From positions 1 through 33,086 of the forward strand of contig JAGXLU010000018.1 in the NCBI GenBank assembly GCA_018334565.1: 33,086 nt of DNA. The letters are read 5' to 3'. The position numbers were made by a program, and so were the translations under genes. Under the pieces are notes generated by a model that was given only the letters and a program-made list of their open reading frames with translations, was not told where the DNA came from and searched no databases. Shown here one piece after another: positions 23,946 through 32,260 of the stretch. Every line of letters begins with the position of its first letter. The stretch's first letter is position 1. This DNA is from Halanaerobiales bacterium (GTDB taxonomy: Bacteria; Bacillota; Halanaerobiia; Halanaerobiales; M55B127).

Positions 23946-24110
23946 GTAAATAGGTGCTTTCAGTTAAGCTGAAAGAGAATAGGGAATCAGGTTAAAATCC
24001 TGAACGGGTTCGCCACTGTAAACAGTTAGTCCTCTAAAAAAAACCACTTGTTTTAACAGGGAAGGTTTAAAAGGACGTCAAGCTGTGAGTCAGGAGACCT
24101 GCCTGTTTAT
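23946..24110 (+). ncRNA. Cobalamin (AdoCbl) riboswitch
   Basis: The order of conserved blocks is that of the B12 riboswitch: AGGTGC (23952-23957), a short hairpin, AATAGGGAATCAGG, a GCCACTGTAA core near 24011-24020, and the B12 box AGTCAGGAGACCTGCC (24088-24103). Closing helix P1 can be drawn directly: 23946-23954 (GTAAATAGG) with 24102-24110 (CCTGTTTAT). It precedes cobalamin genes, so bound AdoCbl should reduce their expression. Confidence 0.93.
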
Positions 24111-24150
24111 AATCTACATTCTTCGAAAACAGGATCAGTAGATTATTTTT
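24109..24150 (+). terminator. Riboswitch-controlled hairpin with U-tract
   Basis: ATAATCTAC (24109-24117) pairs with GTAGATTAT (24138-24146), followed by TTTT. The competing pairing CCTGTTT (24102-24108) with AAACAGG (24127-24133) would trap the left arm. CCTGTTT is also the 3' strand of P1, so ligand binding should free this hairpin to form. The stem is AT-rich, so it may be a weak terminator. Confidence 0.55.
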
Positions 24151-24157
24151 ATTAGAT

Positions 24158-24192
24158 CAGATCTTTAATTTTGAAGGAGATCTGGTTTTTTT
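24158..24192 (+). terminator. Second intrinsic terminator before cobU
   Basis: CAGATCT (24158-24164) pairs with AGATCTG (24178-24184), extendable by A-U and G-U pairs, and is followed by seven Ts (24186-24192). It ends 30 bases before the cobU start and is the better-formed of the two hairpins. Confidence 0.72.
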
Positions 24193-24221
24193 ATTTGTTA
24201 TATAAAAAGGGGTTGAAAAGC

Positions 24222-24830
24222 TTGGCTAAAATCATATTAATCTTAGGTGGTGCTCGGAGCGGGAAGAGCACTTTTGCAGAAAAGATTGCAAAAAAATTAG
24301 GTGGTGAGCAGGTTAGTTATATAGCGACGGCAGAAGCCCTTGATCAAGAAATGCAGGAGCGGATTAAACTTCATCAATCTCAGAGATCAAAAAAATGGGA
24401 TACAATTGAAGAGCCAAAGGAAGTATCTAAAGTTATTAAAAGAGTAGAAAACAGCCGAACAATTTTGATAGACTGTCTGACTCTCTTTATTTCCAATTTA
24501 TTATTAGAAAAAGAGAATTTAAAAAATGAGAATAATCTAGAGATAAAAAATAAGCTTGAAGATGAAATTATCAATGAGGTTAAAGAAATTATAGATATAG
24601 CGCGCAAAAAACATATGAATTTGATAATAGTATCAAATGAGGTAGGGCAGGGCCTGGTACCAAGTTATGAACTAGGCAGACTTTTTAGAGATATTTCAGG
24701 GAGGGCTAATCAAATGATGGCTCAGAAAGCCGATAAAGTATATTTAACTATAGCTGGTTTTGCTCTTGATTTAAATGAACTAAATAAAAACAATCAAGCT
24801 GATATTTTGAAGGATTTGGGTGAAGGATAA
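24222..24830 (+). CDS. cobU: Adenosylcobinamide kinase / adenosylcobinamide-phosphate guanylyltransferase
   Basis: Bifunctional enzyme that phosphorylates adenosylcobinamide and converts it to GDP-cobinamide. Walker A is GGARSGKST. RIKLHQSQRSKKWDTIEEP contains the guanylylated-His region, followed by LIDCLTLFISNLL and SNEVGQGLVPSYELGRLFRD (in part), all typical of CobU. I chose TTG 24222 behind AAAAAGGGG (24204-24212). An upstream in-frame start at 24171 would put coding sequence inside the terminator and is rejected. The length is then 202 residues. It is first in an eight-gene B12 operon under the riboswitch. Confidence 0.93.
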   Translation: MAKIILILGGARSGKSTFAEKIAKKLGGEQVSYIATAEALDQEMQERIKLHQSQRSKKWDTIEEPKEVSKVIKRVENSRTILIDCLTLFISNLLLEKENLKNENNLEIKNKLEDEIINEVKEIIDIARKKHMNLIIVSNEVGQGLVPSYELGRLFRDISGRANQMMAQKADKVYLTIAGFALDLNELNKNNQADILKDLGEG

Positions 24831-24831
24831 G

Positions 24832-26352
24832 ATGACAAAAACAATTATGTTTCAGGGAACAGCCTCCAATGTGGGGAAAAGCATGATGGCGGTAGCTTTA
24901 TGCAGAATATTATACCAAGAAGGTTATCGAGTTGCTCCCTTTAAATCCTGGAATATGGCATTAAATTCCTATGTGACAAAAAACGGTGGGGAGGTTGGCA
25001 GAGCTCAGGCTTTACAGGCAGAGGCCTGCAATATCGAAGTAACAGTTAATATGCAGCCCTTTTTGATAAAACCAAAGGGTAAGGGGAAATCACAGGTTAT
25101 TTTTAAGGGAAAGCCGCTCGGCGATTTTACTGACAATTATCAAAATAAAGAATATATTCAATGGGCACTTCGCATTATAAAAAAATCACTGAATGAACTG
25201 TTTTTAAACTATGAAGTAGTGGTTATGGAAGGAGCTGGTAGTCCAGCAGAAATCAATATAAAAGATAGAGATCTGGCTAATATGAAGGTGGCAGAATTAT
25301 TTAAGACACCGGTCATATTAGTAGCTGATATAGACAAGGGAGGGGTATTTGCTTCCATCGTAGGCACACTGGAATTATTGGGTGACAAAAAAGATTTAAT
25401 AGAAGCTATTATAATAAATAAATTTAGAGGTAGCAGAGAATCACTACAGTCCGGTTTAAAATTTATTGAAAATAAGACCGGGATACCTGTTCTGGGAGTT
25501 ATGCCTTATTTAAAGAATATTTCATTGCCGGAAGAAGATTCTGTCATGATTAAAGAGCACAAAAACCAAAAGGCAGAAATTAAAATCGGCGTAATTAAAT
25601 TACCCCACATATCAAATTTTACTGATTTCGATATATTGGGTATGGAGCCTTTACTTGAATTGAACTATATAGATAGTGATCAAAACGATCTTGGCAAATA
25701 TGATGCGGTTATTTTACCCGGCACTAAAAATACAACCGAGGATTTATTTTATATAAAAGAAAAGGGATTAGATAATAAAATTATTGAAGCAGCTGAAAAA
25801 GGAGTGGAAATTATCGGAATCTGTGGAGGATATCAAATGCTAGGGAACAACTTAATTGATCCTGAACAGACCGAGGGTAGTTTGAAAGTTATAGAAGGAC
25901 TTTCCCTGCTGGATATAGAGACTGAATTTAGTGCAGGTAAAAAGACCCATCAAATAGAGGCTTTAACACATAATAATTTAGAACTTTCAATAGATTTTTC
26001 AAAAGAGGTAATTAAAGGCTATGAAATACATATGGGAAAAACAGCCTTGAAAGAAGATTCTTCACCTTTATTTAAGATAATATTACGTTCAAATCAAGAA
26101 TGTTTGATCAATGATGGAGCTATATCAAAAGATCAGAAGGTATGGGGAACTTATATTCACGGAATTTTTGATAATGATATCTTTAGAAAAAAATTTATAA
26201 ATAAACTCAGTCAGGATAAAATAAAAAAACGAGATCAGATCGATTTGATAAATTTCAAAGAACAAAGAAGTAGTTCAATCGATAAATTAGCAGAAGAGGT
26301 AAAGAAAAATATGGATATGGATTTATTGTATAGAATAATTGGACTTGATTAG
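24832..26352 (+). CDS. cobQ: Cobyric acid synthase
   Basis: Glutamine-dependent amidation of adenosylcobyrinate a,c-diamide at four side chains to give cobyric acid. The N-terminal dethiobiotin-synthetase-like P-loop is GTASNVGKSMM. ADIDKGGVFASIVGT and NKFRGS follow. The C-terminal class I glutaminase has GICGGYQMLG (nucleophilic Cys) and YIHGIFDN (catalytic His). ATG 24832 with AAGGAT just upstream is preferred over GTG 24820, which lies inside cobU; this gives 506 residues, the normal size. Its presence means the cell can use late corrin-ring intermediates, not only salvage cobinamide. Confidence 0.94.
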   Translation: MTKTIMFQGTASNVGKSMMAVALCRILYQEGYRVAPFKSWNMALNSYVTKNGGEVGRAQALQAEACNIEVTVNMQPFLIKPKGKGKSQVIFKGKPLGDFTDNYQNKEYIQWALRIIKKSLNELFLNYEVVVMEGAGSPAEINIKDRDLANMKVAELFKTPVILVADIDKGGVFASIVGTLELLGDKKDLIEAIIINKFRGSRESLQSGLKFIENKTGIPVLGVMPYLKNISLPEEDSVMIKEHKNQKAEIKIGVIKLPHISNFTDFDILGMEPLLELNYIDSDQNDLGKYDAVILPGTKNTTEDLFYIKEKGLDNKIIEAAEKGVEIIGICGGYQMLGNNLIDPEQTEGSLKVIEGLSLLDIETEFSAGKKTHQIEALTHNNLELSIDFSKEVIKGYEIHMGKTALKEDSSPLFKIILRSNQECLINDGAISKDQKVWGTYIHGIFDNDIFRKKFINKLSQDKIKKRDQIDLINFKEQRSSSIDKLAEEVKKNMDMDLLYRIIGLD

Positions 26353-26363
26353 GGGAGGATTTA

Positions 26364-27308
26364 ATGTTTGTATTATTATCAGCTGTCATCCTTGATTTGC
26401 TATTAGGTGATCCTACTTCATATCCTCACCCAGTTGTTTTAATGGGAAAAATGATTTCAGCTTTTGATGATATATTACGGGATAATTTAGAAGATAACAA
26501 AAAGCAGAGAATAAAGGGTTTTGTCTTAGTATTATCGGTATTATTAATTACTTTTTTAATAACTTATTTTACGATTTTTCTTTTTACTTATCTAAATGAT
26601 TATTTAAGTACAGCCCTTAAAATATTTATCTTATATACATCAATAGCAATAAAAGGTTTGAGTGAGGCAGGTAGAAAAATATATAAAAGCTTACAAGATG
26701 GCAATAAAAAAAAGGCCTGCAGCAGTTTAAATATGATTGTGGGCAGAGAAACAAAAAATTTAAACAAAGATGAAATTATCAGGGCTACGGTTGAAACGAT
26801 TGCTGAGAATACAAGTGATGGTATTATAGCACCTCTTTTTTATTATCTAATAGGCGGTCCAGTTGCAGCAGTTTCATATAAAGCGGTTAATACAATGGAT
26901 TCTATGTTGGGATATAAAAATCAGGAATACAGATATTTTGGTTGGACTGCAGCTAAATTAGATGATGTGGTTAACTACATTCCAGCCCGGTTAACAGCCC
27001 TTTTTATTATAATAGCTGCTTTTTTATTACAAAAAGATTATAAAAGGGCCTATAGGGCGATATTAAACGATGCTGACAAACATGTGAGTCCAAACGCCGG
27101 TTACCCGGAGGCAGCGGTAGCAGGAGCCCTTGGAATCCAGCTGGGAGGTGTTAATTACTACTTTGGACGAGTCAGTGAAAAAGCTTTGCTGGGAGAAAAA
27201 ATATTAGATTTTAGTAATAAAAATATAAAAGAAACTATTAGCTTAATGTATATTGCAAGTTTTAGTTTTATATTAATGTCAGTCTTTTTGGTATATATAT
27301 TTAGATAG
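26364..27308 (+). CDS. cbiB: Adenosylcobinamide-phosphate synthase
   Basis: Integral membrane enzyme that attaches (R)-1-amino-2-propanol O-2-phosphate to cobyric acid. The N-terminal hallmark DLLLGDPTSYPHPVVLMGKMI (given to residue ~26) is present. VGRETKNLNKDEIIRATVETIAENTSDGI (in part), AVNTMDSMLGYKN and DDVVNYIPARLTA are family blocks, and PNAGYPEAAVAGALG lies near the C-terminus. Several hydrophobic helices (about 50-95, 210-225, 290-312) anchor it. It has 314 residues, 11 bases after cobQ. Its substrate comes from CobD, encoded four genes later. Confidence 0.94.
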   Translation: MFVLLSAVILDLLLGDPTSYPHPVVLMGKMISAFDDILRDNLEDNKKQRIKGFVLVLSVLLITFLITYFTIFLFTYLNDYLSTALKIFILYTSIAIKGLSEAGRKIYKSLQDGNKKKACSSLNMIVGRETKNLNKDEIIRATVETIAENTSDGIIAPLFYYLIGGPVAAVSYKAVNTMDSMLGYKNQEYRYFGWTAAKLDDVVNYIPARLTALFIIIAAFLLQKDYKRAYRAILNDADKHVSPNAGYPEAAVAGALGIQLGGVNYYFGRVSEKALLGEKILDFSNKNIKETISLMYIASFSFILMSVFLVYIFR

Positions 27309-27318
27309 GAGTGAGAAA

Positions 27319-28359
27319 ATGGAATTATTAGAGAAAACCATTAAAAATATTGGCAGTTTAGATCAGGGCAGCATGGAAAGTGCTCAAACACGTCTTGATA
27401 ATCTGACTAAACCACCGGGTAGTTTGGGATATCTAGAAGAACTTGCTGTAAAAATTGCTGGGATAACGGCAGTAACCTTACCTGATGTAAGTCAAAAAGC
27501 ACATATTATCATGGTTGGGGATCATGGAGTTGTTAAAGAAGGGGTGAGTGCCTTTCCTCAAACTATAACTGCTGCAATGGTTAAAAACTTTTTAAAGGGC
27601 GGAGCAGCTGTCAATGTATTTGCCAATCAATACAATGTGGATATTTCCATCGCTGATATTGGAATGATAGAAAAGATAGATGATGATAAATTGATCCAGA
27701 CCAATATCAAAAGAGGCACAGATAATATCTTAAAAGGCCCTGCGATGAGTCACAAAGAAGCAGTTGAAAGTATAGAAGTAGGTATTAAAATAGCAGAGCA
27801 GTTGATTGATCGAGGAAAGAATATAATTGGGACAGGTGAGATGGGCATAGGAAATACTACTCCCTCCAGCGCTATCATTTCTGTGGTAATTGAAAATAGT
27901 TTAGATGAAATCGTAGGATATGGCACTGGACTTGATAAAAAAGGCTTAGAAAATAAAAAAGCAGTAATCAACAAGGCCTTAAAGGTAAATAAGCCCCAAA
28001 AGGATGATGGGATTGACATCCTTTCCAAGGTGGGGGGATTAGAAATTGGGGGTATGGCAGGAGTGATGTTAGCAGGTGCAGCTCATAGAAAGCCAGTCAT
28101 GATCGATGGTCTAATATCTGGGGCAGCTGCCTTAATTGCTTATTTAATTGAGCCTGATGTTATTAATTATTTGATCCCTTCTCATAAGTCTGTAGAACCT
28201 GGTCACGATAAACTCTATCAATATTTGAATTTAAGACCTATGTTTGATTTAAATATGAGATTGGGAGAAGGTACAGGTGCTATTTTGGGAATGGGTATAG
28301 TTGAATCTTCTATCAGAATTATTAAAGAAATGGCTACTTTCGATACGCTTGATTTTTAA
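27319..28359 (+). CDS. cobT: Nicotinate-nucleotide:dimethylbenzimidazole phosphoribosyltransferase
   Basis: Activates the lower-ligand base (dimethylbenzimidazole or another benzimidazole) to alpha-ribazole phosphate. Motifs are LTKPPGSLGYLEELA, MVGDHGVVKEGVSAFPQ, GTGEMGIGNTTPSSA and the C-terminal PSHKSVEPGH that carries the catalytic Glu. The 346 residues match CobT. ATG follows a GGAGTGA site 10 bases after cbiB. No gene for making dimethylbenzimidazole (bluB or bzaABCDE) is visible, so the lower ligand may be imported or made elsewhere. Confidence 0.95.
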   Translation: MELLEKTIKNIGSLDQGSMESAQTRLDNLTKPPGSLGYLEELAVKIAGITAVTLPDVSQKAHIIMVGDHGVVKEGVSAFPQTITAAMVKNFLKGGAAVNVFANQYNVDISIADIGMIEKIDDDKLIQTNIKRGTDNILKGPAMSHKEAVESIEVGIKIAEQLIDRGKNIIGTGEMGIGNTTPSSAIISVVIENSLDEIVGYGTGLDKKGLENKKAVINKALKVNKPQKDDGIDILSKVGGLEIGGMAGVMLAGAAHRKPVMIDGLISGAAALIAYLIEPDVINYLIPSHKSVEPGHDKLYQYLNLRPMFDLNMRLGEGTGAILGMGIVESSIRIIKEMATFDTLDF

Positions 28360-28369
28360 GGAGGCTGAG

Positions 28370-29104
28370 ATGAATTCATTTTTAATAGCCCTGCAATTTA
28401 TTACAGTAATACCTGTTAAAAAAGAACTCAATTATAGTGAAAAGAATATAGCTCGCTCCATGTTATATTATCCTTTAATTGGAACATTTTTAGGATTAGT
28501 TTTAGTTATTATCAATTTATTAGGTACAATGTTTTTACCTAATTTGGTTAGGGATGGACTGATTTTATTATTCTTTGTCATTCTTTCAGGTGGTATCCAT
28601 TTGGATGGATTAGCAGATAGTTTTGATGGGCTATTTGGAGGTAAAAATAAAAAAGAGGTTCTATCAATTATGCATGACAGCAGGATAGGTGTTTACGGTG
28701 TACTTGCTTTGATCTTACTTTTATTCTTAAAATTCATCTTATTAATCGAACTTCCCCTGGCTCAGAAAAATGCAGCTTTGATAATGGTTCCAACCGTAAG
28801 CCGTTGTGCGATGGTATTGGCAGTTTTTATATTTCCTTATGCAAGAAGAGAAGGAATGGGTAAGGCATATCAGATATATTTAGAAAAATCTCAGGTTTTA
28901 ATTTCTGTTTTATGGACAGTTCTGGTCAGTCTATTTTTGTTTTTCTTTAAAGGAGCCCTAATTCTAGCAATTACTGCTGCAGCCGTTTGGTTATATGGCA
29001 GGTTTTTTATCAAAAAGATTGATGGGTTAACAGGTGATCTTTACGGAGCACTCAATGAGATAATGGAAGTGCTTATATTATTCATGTTAATTTTATTTTT
29101 TTAA
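28370..29104 (+). CDS. cobS: Cobalamin 5'-phosphate synthase / cobalamin synthase
   Basis: Polytopic membrane enzyme that joins GDP-cobinamide with alpha-ribazole (phosphate). GGIHLDGLADSFDGLFGG is the Asp-rich active-site motif, and MHDSRIGVYGVLAL and MVPTVSRCAM follow. Most of the remaining sequence is hydrophobic, consistent with 6-7 membrane helices. The frame extends back into cobT, but ATG 28370 behind AAGGAGG gives 244 residues, the usual size. It is 10 bases after cobT. Confidence 0.93.
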   Translation: MNSFLIALQFITVIPVKKELNYSEKNIARSMLYYPLIGTFLGLVLVIINLLGTMFLPNLVRDGLILLFFVILSGGIHLDGLADSFDGLFGGKNKKEVLSIMHDSRIGVYGVLALILLLFLKFILLIELPLAQKNAALIMVPTVSRCAMVLAVFIFPYARREGMGKAYQIYLEKSQVLISVLWTVLVSLFLFFFKGALILAITAAAVWLYGRFFIKKIDGLTGDLYGALNEIMEVLILFMLILFF

Positions 29105-29114
29105 GGAGATAGTT

Positions 29115-29987
29115 ATGGAAGTAAAAGTTAAAGTACCGGGCAGCTGTGGTGAATTTATTCAGGGATATTTGAATGGAGAAAATTTTTTAATAAGTTCTCC
29201 TGTAGATATTTACAGTACAGCCTATGTAAGGAAAACAGAAAAACACAGCCAAATATTAATCAACGATAACAAGCAAAAGACATATTTGGCGGTGCAAAAA
29301 ACTTTAAGTTACTGTAATAAAGAGCATGTCGGTTTAAACTTAAAAATAGAATCTGATATTCCATATGCTAAAGGTATGAGTAGTTCAACTGCTGATATCA
29401 CAGCAGCTGTAATAGCTACCTTATTATTATTTAATAAAAAAGTAGAAATCGAATTCGTTAAAAAAATTGCACTCGAAGTTGAACCGTCTGATGCCACTTT
29501 TATGAAAGGTATTGTATTGTTTGATCATATAAATGGTCATATAAATCAGTATTTGGGAGAAATAGATCAACTACCCGTTTTAATCTTTGATTATGGAGGT
29601 GAGATTGAAACCTTGTCATTTAATGCAAGAAAAGATCTGGCTACTTTAAACAGTCAGAAATCTAATTATATAAAAAAGGCATTAAAATTGATAAAAAGGG
29701 GCATAAAAACCAAGAACTATAAAATGTTAGGAAGGGGAGCTACTATCAGTAGTCTAGCCAATCAGTCTATAATCAATAAGCAAGATCTGAAAAGTCTTAT
29801 AAGTATATTGAAAAAACAGTCTGGTTTTTTAGGATTAATAACTGCCCATAGTGGTACAATTATAGGTGTTATTCTAAAAGAAGAGAGGTTTGGTGAGGAA
29901 ATTGCATCAGTTATCAGTGCTAATTTTCCTTTTCTAGACTTACTTTTTAAATCCAGATTAATTAATGGAGGATATGAAGTGCTATAA
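29115..29987 (+). CDS. pduX: PduX-like L-threonine kinase (GHMP family)
   Basis: GHMP-fold kinase that makes L-threonine O-3-phosphate, the CobD substrate. VPGSCGEFIQGYLNGENFLIS (start given in part) is the characteristic PduX opening. AKGMSSSTADITAA is the GHMP ATP-binding motif, and TAHSGTIIGVI is the C-terminal motif 3. The 290 residues match PduX. Its location between cobS and cobD supports this role over homoserine or other GHMP kinases, since together they make the aminopropanol phosphate linker. Confidence 0.9.
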   Translation: MEVKVKVPGSCGEFIQGYLNGENFLISSPVDIYSTAYVRKTEKHSQILINDNKQKTYLAVQKTLSYCNKEHVGLNLKIESDIPYAKGMSSSTADITAAVIATLLLFNKKVEIEFVKKIALEVEPSDATFMKGIVLFDHINGHINQYLGEIDQLPVLIFDYGGEIETLSFNARKDLATLNSQKSNYIKKALKLIKRGIKTKNYKMLGRGATISSLANQSIINKQDLKSLISILKKQSGFLGLITAHSGTIIGVILKEERFGEEIASVISANFPFLDLLFKSRLINGGYEVL

Positions 29988-30002
29988 GGGAGGGTTAATG
30001 TA

Positions 30003-31088
30003 ATGAATAAACAGCACGGTGGTGATATAGAAGGTGCGGCTAAAAAATATAATCTATGCCGAGAAGACATAATAGATTTTAGTGCTAATATAAATTTTAT
30101 AGGTCCTCCACCACAACTTTATCAAAAATTACAAAATGAACTTAAGCTGATAGAAGATTATCCTCAACCTAACTCCGAAAATTTAAGATGTAGATTAGCG
30201 CAAAAATATGGTTTTACTGCTGATAATTATATACTAGGTAATGGAGCAGTCGAATTAATTTATCTGCTCATTTCAGTATTAGAACCTGATTATAGTCTTA
30301 TACTTGCTCCTACTTTTTCTGAATATGAAAAAGCCCTAAATTCAAAGGGCAGTGATATCAAATATCATTATTTAAATAAAAGCAACAAATTTAAAATAGA
30401 TGTTGAGAAATTAAAAAAAGATATTAGTCAAGATATCGATCTTTGTATTTTATGTAATCCCAATAATCCAACTGGAAATTTTATTGATAGAGATACTATT
30501 TTTAATATCTTAAAATATAATAAAAAACGAGGCATCTATACTATAATTGACGAAGCCTTTGTTGATTTTATGAACAGGGATATTTCGGCAGTGAGTTTAT
30601 TAAAAAAATATGATAATCTCTTTGTTCTCAGATCTCTCACAAAAATTTTTGCCATTCCAGGTTTGAGATTAGGATTCGGTATCGGCCAGAAAAATATAAT
30701 AAATAAGATGTATGATCACAAAGACCCCTGGAATGTAAATATCATGGCCCAGAGAGCGGGAGAACTGCTTTTAAAACAAAAACAGTATATCAAGCATACT
30801 AAAATATCTGTAAATAAAGAAAAGAAGTTTCTATATAATTATCTTAAAAAATATAAGGGTCTTGATGTGTATTATCCTAATGCAAACTATATATTTATTG
30901 ATATATCTGATTTAAATATAACGGCTCAACATCTTTGTAATAAGCTAGCTAAGCGAGCAATTTTAATTAGAGACTGTAGTAATTATCGTGGATTAAACAA
31001 TAATTTTATCAGGATAGCAGTAAAAAAGAGGGAACATAATTTAAAATTTTTAGAACAGTTGGATAGAATTTTTCACAATATGAAATAA
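30003..31088 (+). CDS. cobD: L-threonine-O-3-phosphate decarboxylase
   Basis: PLP fold type I enzyme that gives (R)-1-amino-2-propanol phosphate for CbiB. It begins KQHGGDIEGAAKKYNL, as CobD proteins do. NPNNPTG and IIDEAFVDFM bind the cofactor ring, and the Schiff-base lysine is in SLTKIFAIPGLRLGF. It is related to histidinol-phosphate aminotransferase (HisC), but the N-terminus and the pduX neighbour favour CobD. It has 361 residues. ATG follows an AGGGAGG site 15 bases after pduX. Confidence 0.92.
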   Translation: MNKQHGGDIEGAAKKYNLCREDIIDFSANINFIGPPPQLYQKLQNELKLIEDYPQPNSENLRCRLAQKYGFTADNYILGNGAVELIYLLISVLEPDYSLILAPTFSEYEKALNSKGSDIKYHYLNKSNKFKIDVEKLKKDISQDIDLCILCNPNNPTGNFIDRDTIFNILKYNKKRGIYTIIDEAFVDFMNRDISAVSLLKKYDNLFVLRSLTKIFAIPGLRLGFGIGQKNIINKMYDHKDPWNVNIMAQRAGELLLKQKQYIKHTKISVNKEKKFLYNYLKKYKGLDVYYPNANYIFIDISDLNITAQHLCNKLAKRAILIRDCSNYRGLNNNFIRIAVKKREHNLKFLEQLDRIFHNMK

Positions 31089-31108
31089 AAAATAAGAGGA
31101 GGAATAAA

Positions 31109-32053
31109 ATGATTTCTAAAAAGAATATTACTTTAATCATTTCATTGTTAATTATTAGTATACTAATTACTAGCGGAGGTATAGTTGCTCAAAAATTTCC
31201 ACTTACAGTATTAGATGATCTGGATGAAAAGATAGTCATGGAAGAGAAACCGGAAAAGATCATCTCATTGTCACCTAATACAACAGAGATTTTATTTGCG
31301 GTGGGAGCAGGTGATAATATTATAGGAGTAACTACATTTGCTGATTACCCAGAAAAGGCAACCAAGGTTGAAAAGATAGGTACTATTACAGAACCTAATA
31401 TTGAAAAAATTATAACTATGGAACCGGATTTAGTAATTGCTGCTTCTGTAAATAAAATGGAAACCGTCGAAAGATTGAAAGAATTAAATATCAAGGTGGC
31501 TGGGTTCAGTTCAGATAGTGTAGAGATAGCTGTTGAAAATATTCAAAAGATTGGTTTAATAACAGGAAACCAAGAAAAGGCAGATCAAATAGCTATTGAT
31601 ATGAAAAATAAAATGAATTTAATTAAAAGTCTGGTCGAAGAGCATCTGAAGACTAATGAAAAGCCTAAAGTATTTTATGAGCTTTGGAATGATCCTCTAT
31701 TTACAGCCGGCAAGAACAACTTTGTAGATGATCTAATTCAAATGGCTGGTGGAATAAATATAGGTAGATTGGCAGAAGGACAGTGGCCACAGTACAGCTT
31801 AGAAAAACTGTTAATAGAGGATCCTGACGTATATATATCGACTCCACATAGTGCACAGATGGAGGTATCGGTAGAAGGAATTAAGAGCAGAGAGAGATTT
31901 CAACCTATATCTGCAATACAAAATGATAGAATTTATATAATTGACGCGAATATATTAAATAGGGCTTCCCCCAGGTTAATTACTGGTCTAAAGCATATTA
32001 CCAAGTCTGTTTTCCCAGAACTTAGTGAGCAAGTTGATGAGATTGTAAATTAG
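31109..32053 (+). CDS. btuF: Corrinoid ABC transporter substrate-binding protein (BtuF-like)
   Basis: Exported binding protein of the BtuF/FepB family (314 residues). Residues 1-27 form a signal peptide (KK then a long hydrophobic run, likely cleaved after Ala27 in GIVAQ). There is no lipobox cysteine, so the mature protein would be soluble outside the membrane. KIISLSPNTTEILFAVGAGD and PDLVIAA are family blocks, and ELWNDPLFTAGKNNFVDDLI (in part) is typical of BtuF. Its place as the last gene of the B12 operon supports corrinoid over haem or siderophore. The permease and ATPase (BtuCD) are not in the window. Confidence 0.85.
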   Translation: MISKKNITLIISLLIISILITSGGIVAQKFPLTVLDDLDEKIVMEEKPEKIISLSPNTTEILFAVGAGDNIIGVTTFADYPEKATKVEKIGTITEPNIEKIITMEPDLVIAASVNKMETVERLKELNIKVAGFSSDSVEIAVENIQKIGLITGNQEKADQIAIDMKNKMNLIKSLVEEHLKTNEKPKVFYELWNDPLFTAGKNNFVDDLIQMAGGINIGRLAEGQWPQYSLEKLLIEDPDVYISTPHSAQMEVSVEGIKSRERFQPISAIQNDRIYIIDANILNRASPRLITGLKHITKSVFPELSEQVDEIVN

Positions 32054-32096
32054 TTATATTAACTTCTACCATTTGATAACAAGTATAAAATCTGAG

Positions 32097-32121
32097 CCTC
32101 TACTTATATAGTAGGGGTTTT
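32097..32121 (+). terminator. Rho-independent terminator of the cobalamin operon
   Basis: CCTCTACT (32097-32104) pairs with AGTAGGGG (32110-32117), eight pairs with one G-U, around a 5-base loop, followed by TTTT. It lies 44 bases after the btuF stop. The rest of 32054-32260 holds the cobC promoter and AT-rich sequence. Confidence 0.8.
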
Positions 32122-32197
32122 AGTTATATAATATGAATAAATCAGACTATTTAAGCACAAGATTTAGATAAAAATTATAATATAAAACATATAAAAA

Positions 32198-32226
32198 TTG
32201 ATATAGTCTTGTTTTTCAATTATAAT
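32198..32226 (+). promoter_or_regulatory. Sigma-A promoter for the cobC-like gene
   Basis: TTGATA (32198-32203), 17 bases and a perfect TATAAT (32221-32226). The start is expected near 32233, just ahead of the ribosome site. This separates the phosphatase gene from riboswitch control. Confidence 0.75.
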
Positions 32227-32260
32227 AGAAAAAGAAAATGAAAAACGAGAAGGTGTTAAG

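Noticed and set aside
24171-24221. Upstream extension of cobU starting at 24171
   Set aside because: It would start inside the terminator hairpin; TTG 24222 has a proper ribosome site and the family length.
28301-28369. Upstream extension of cobS into cobT
   Set aside because: The strong AAGGAGG just before ATG 28370 and the family length fix the start there.
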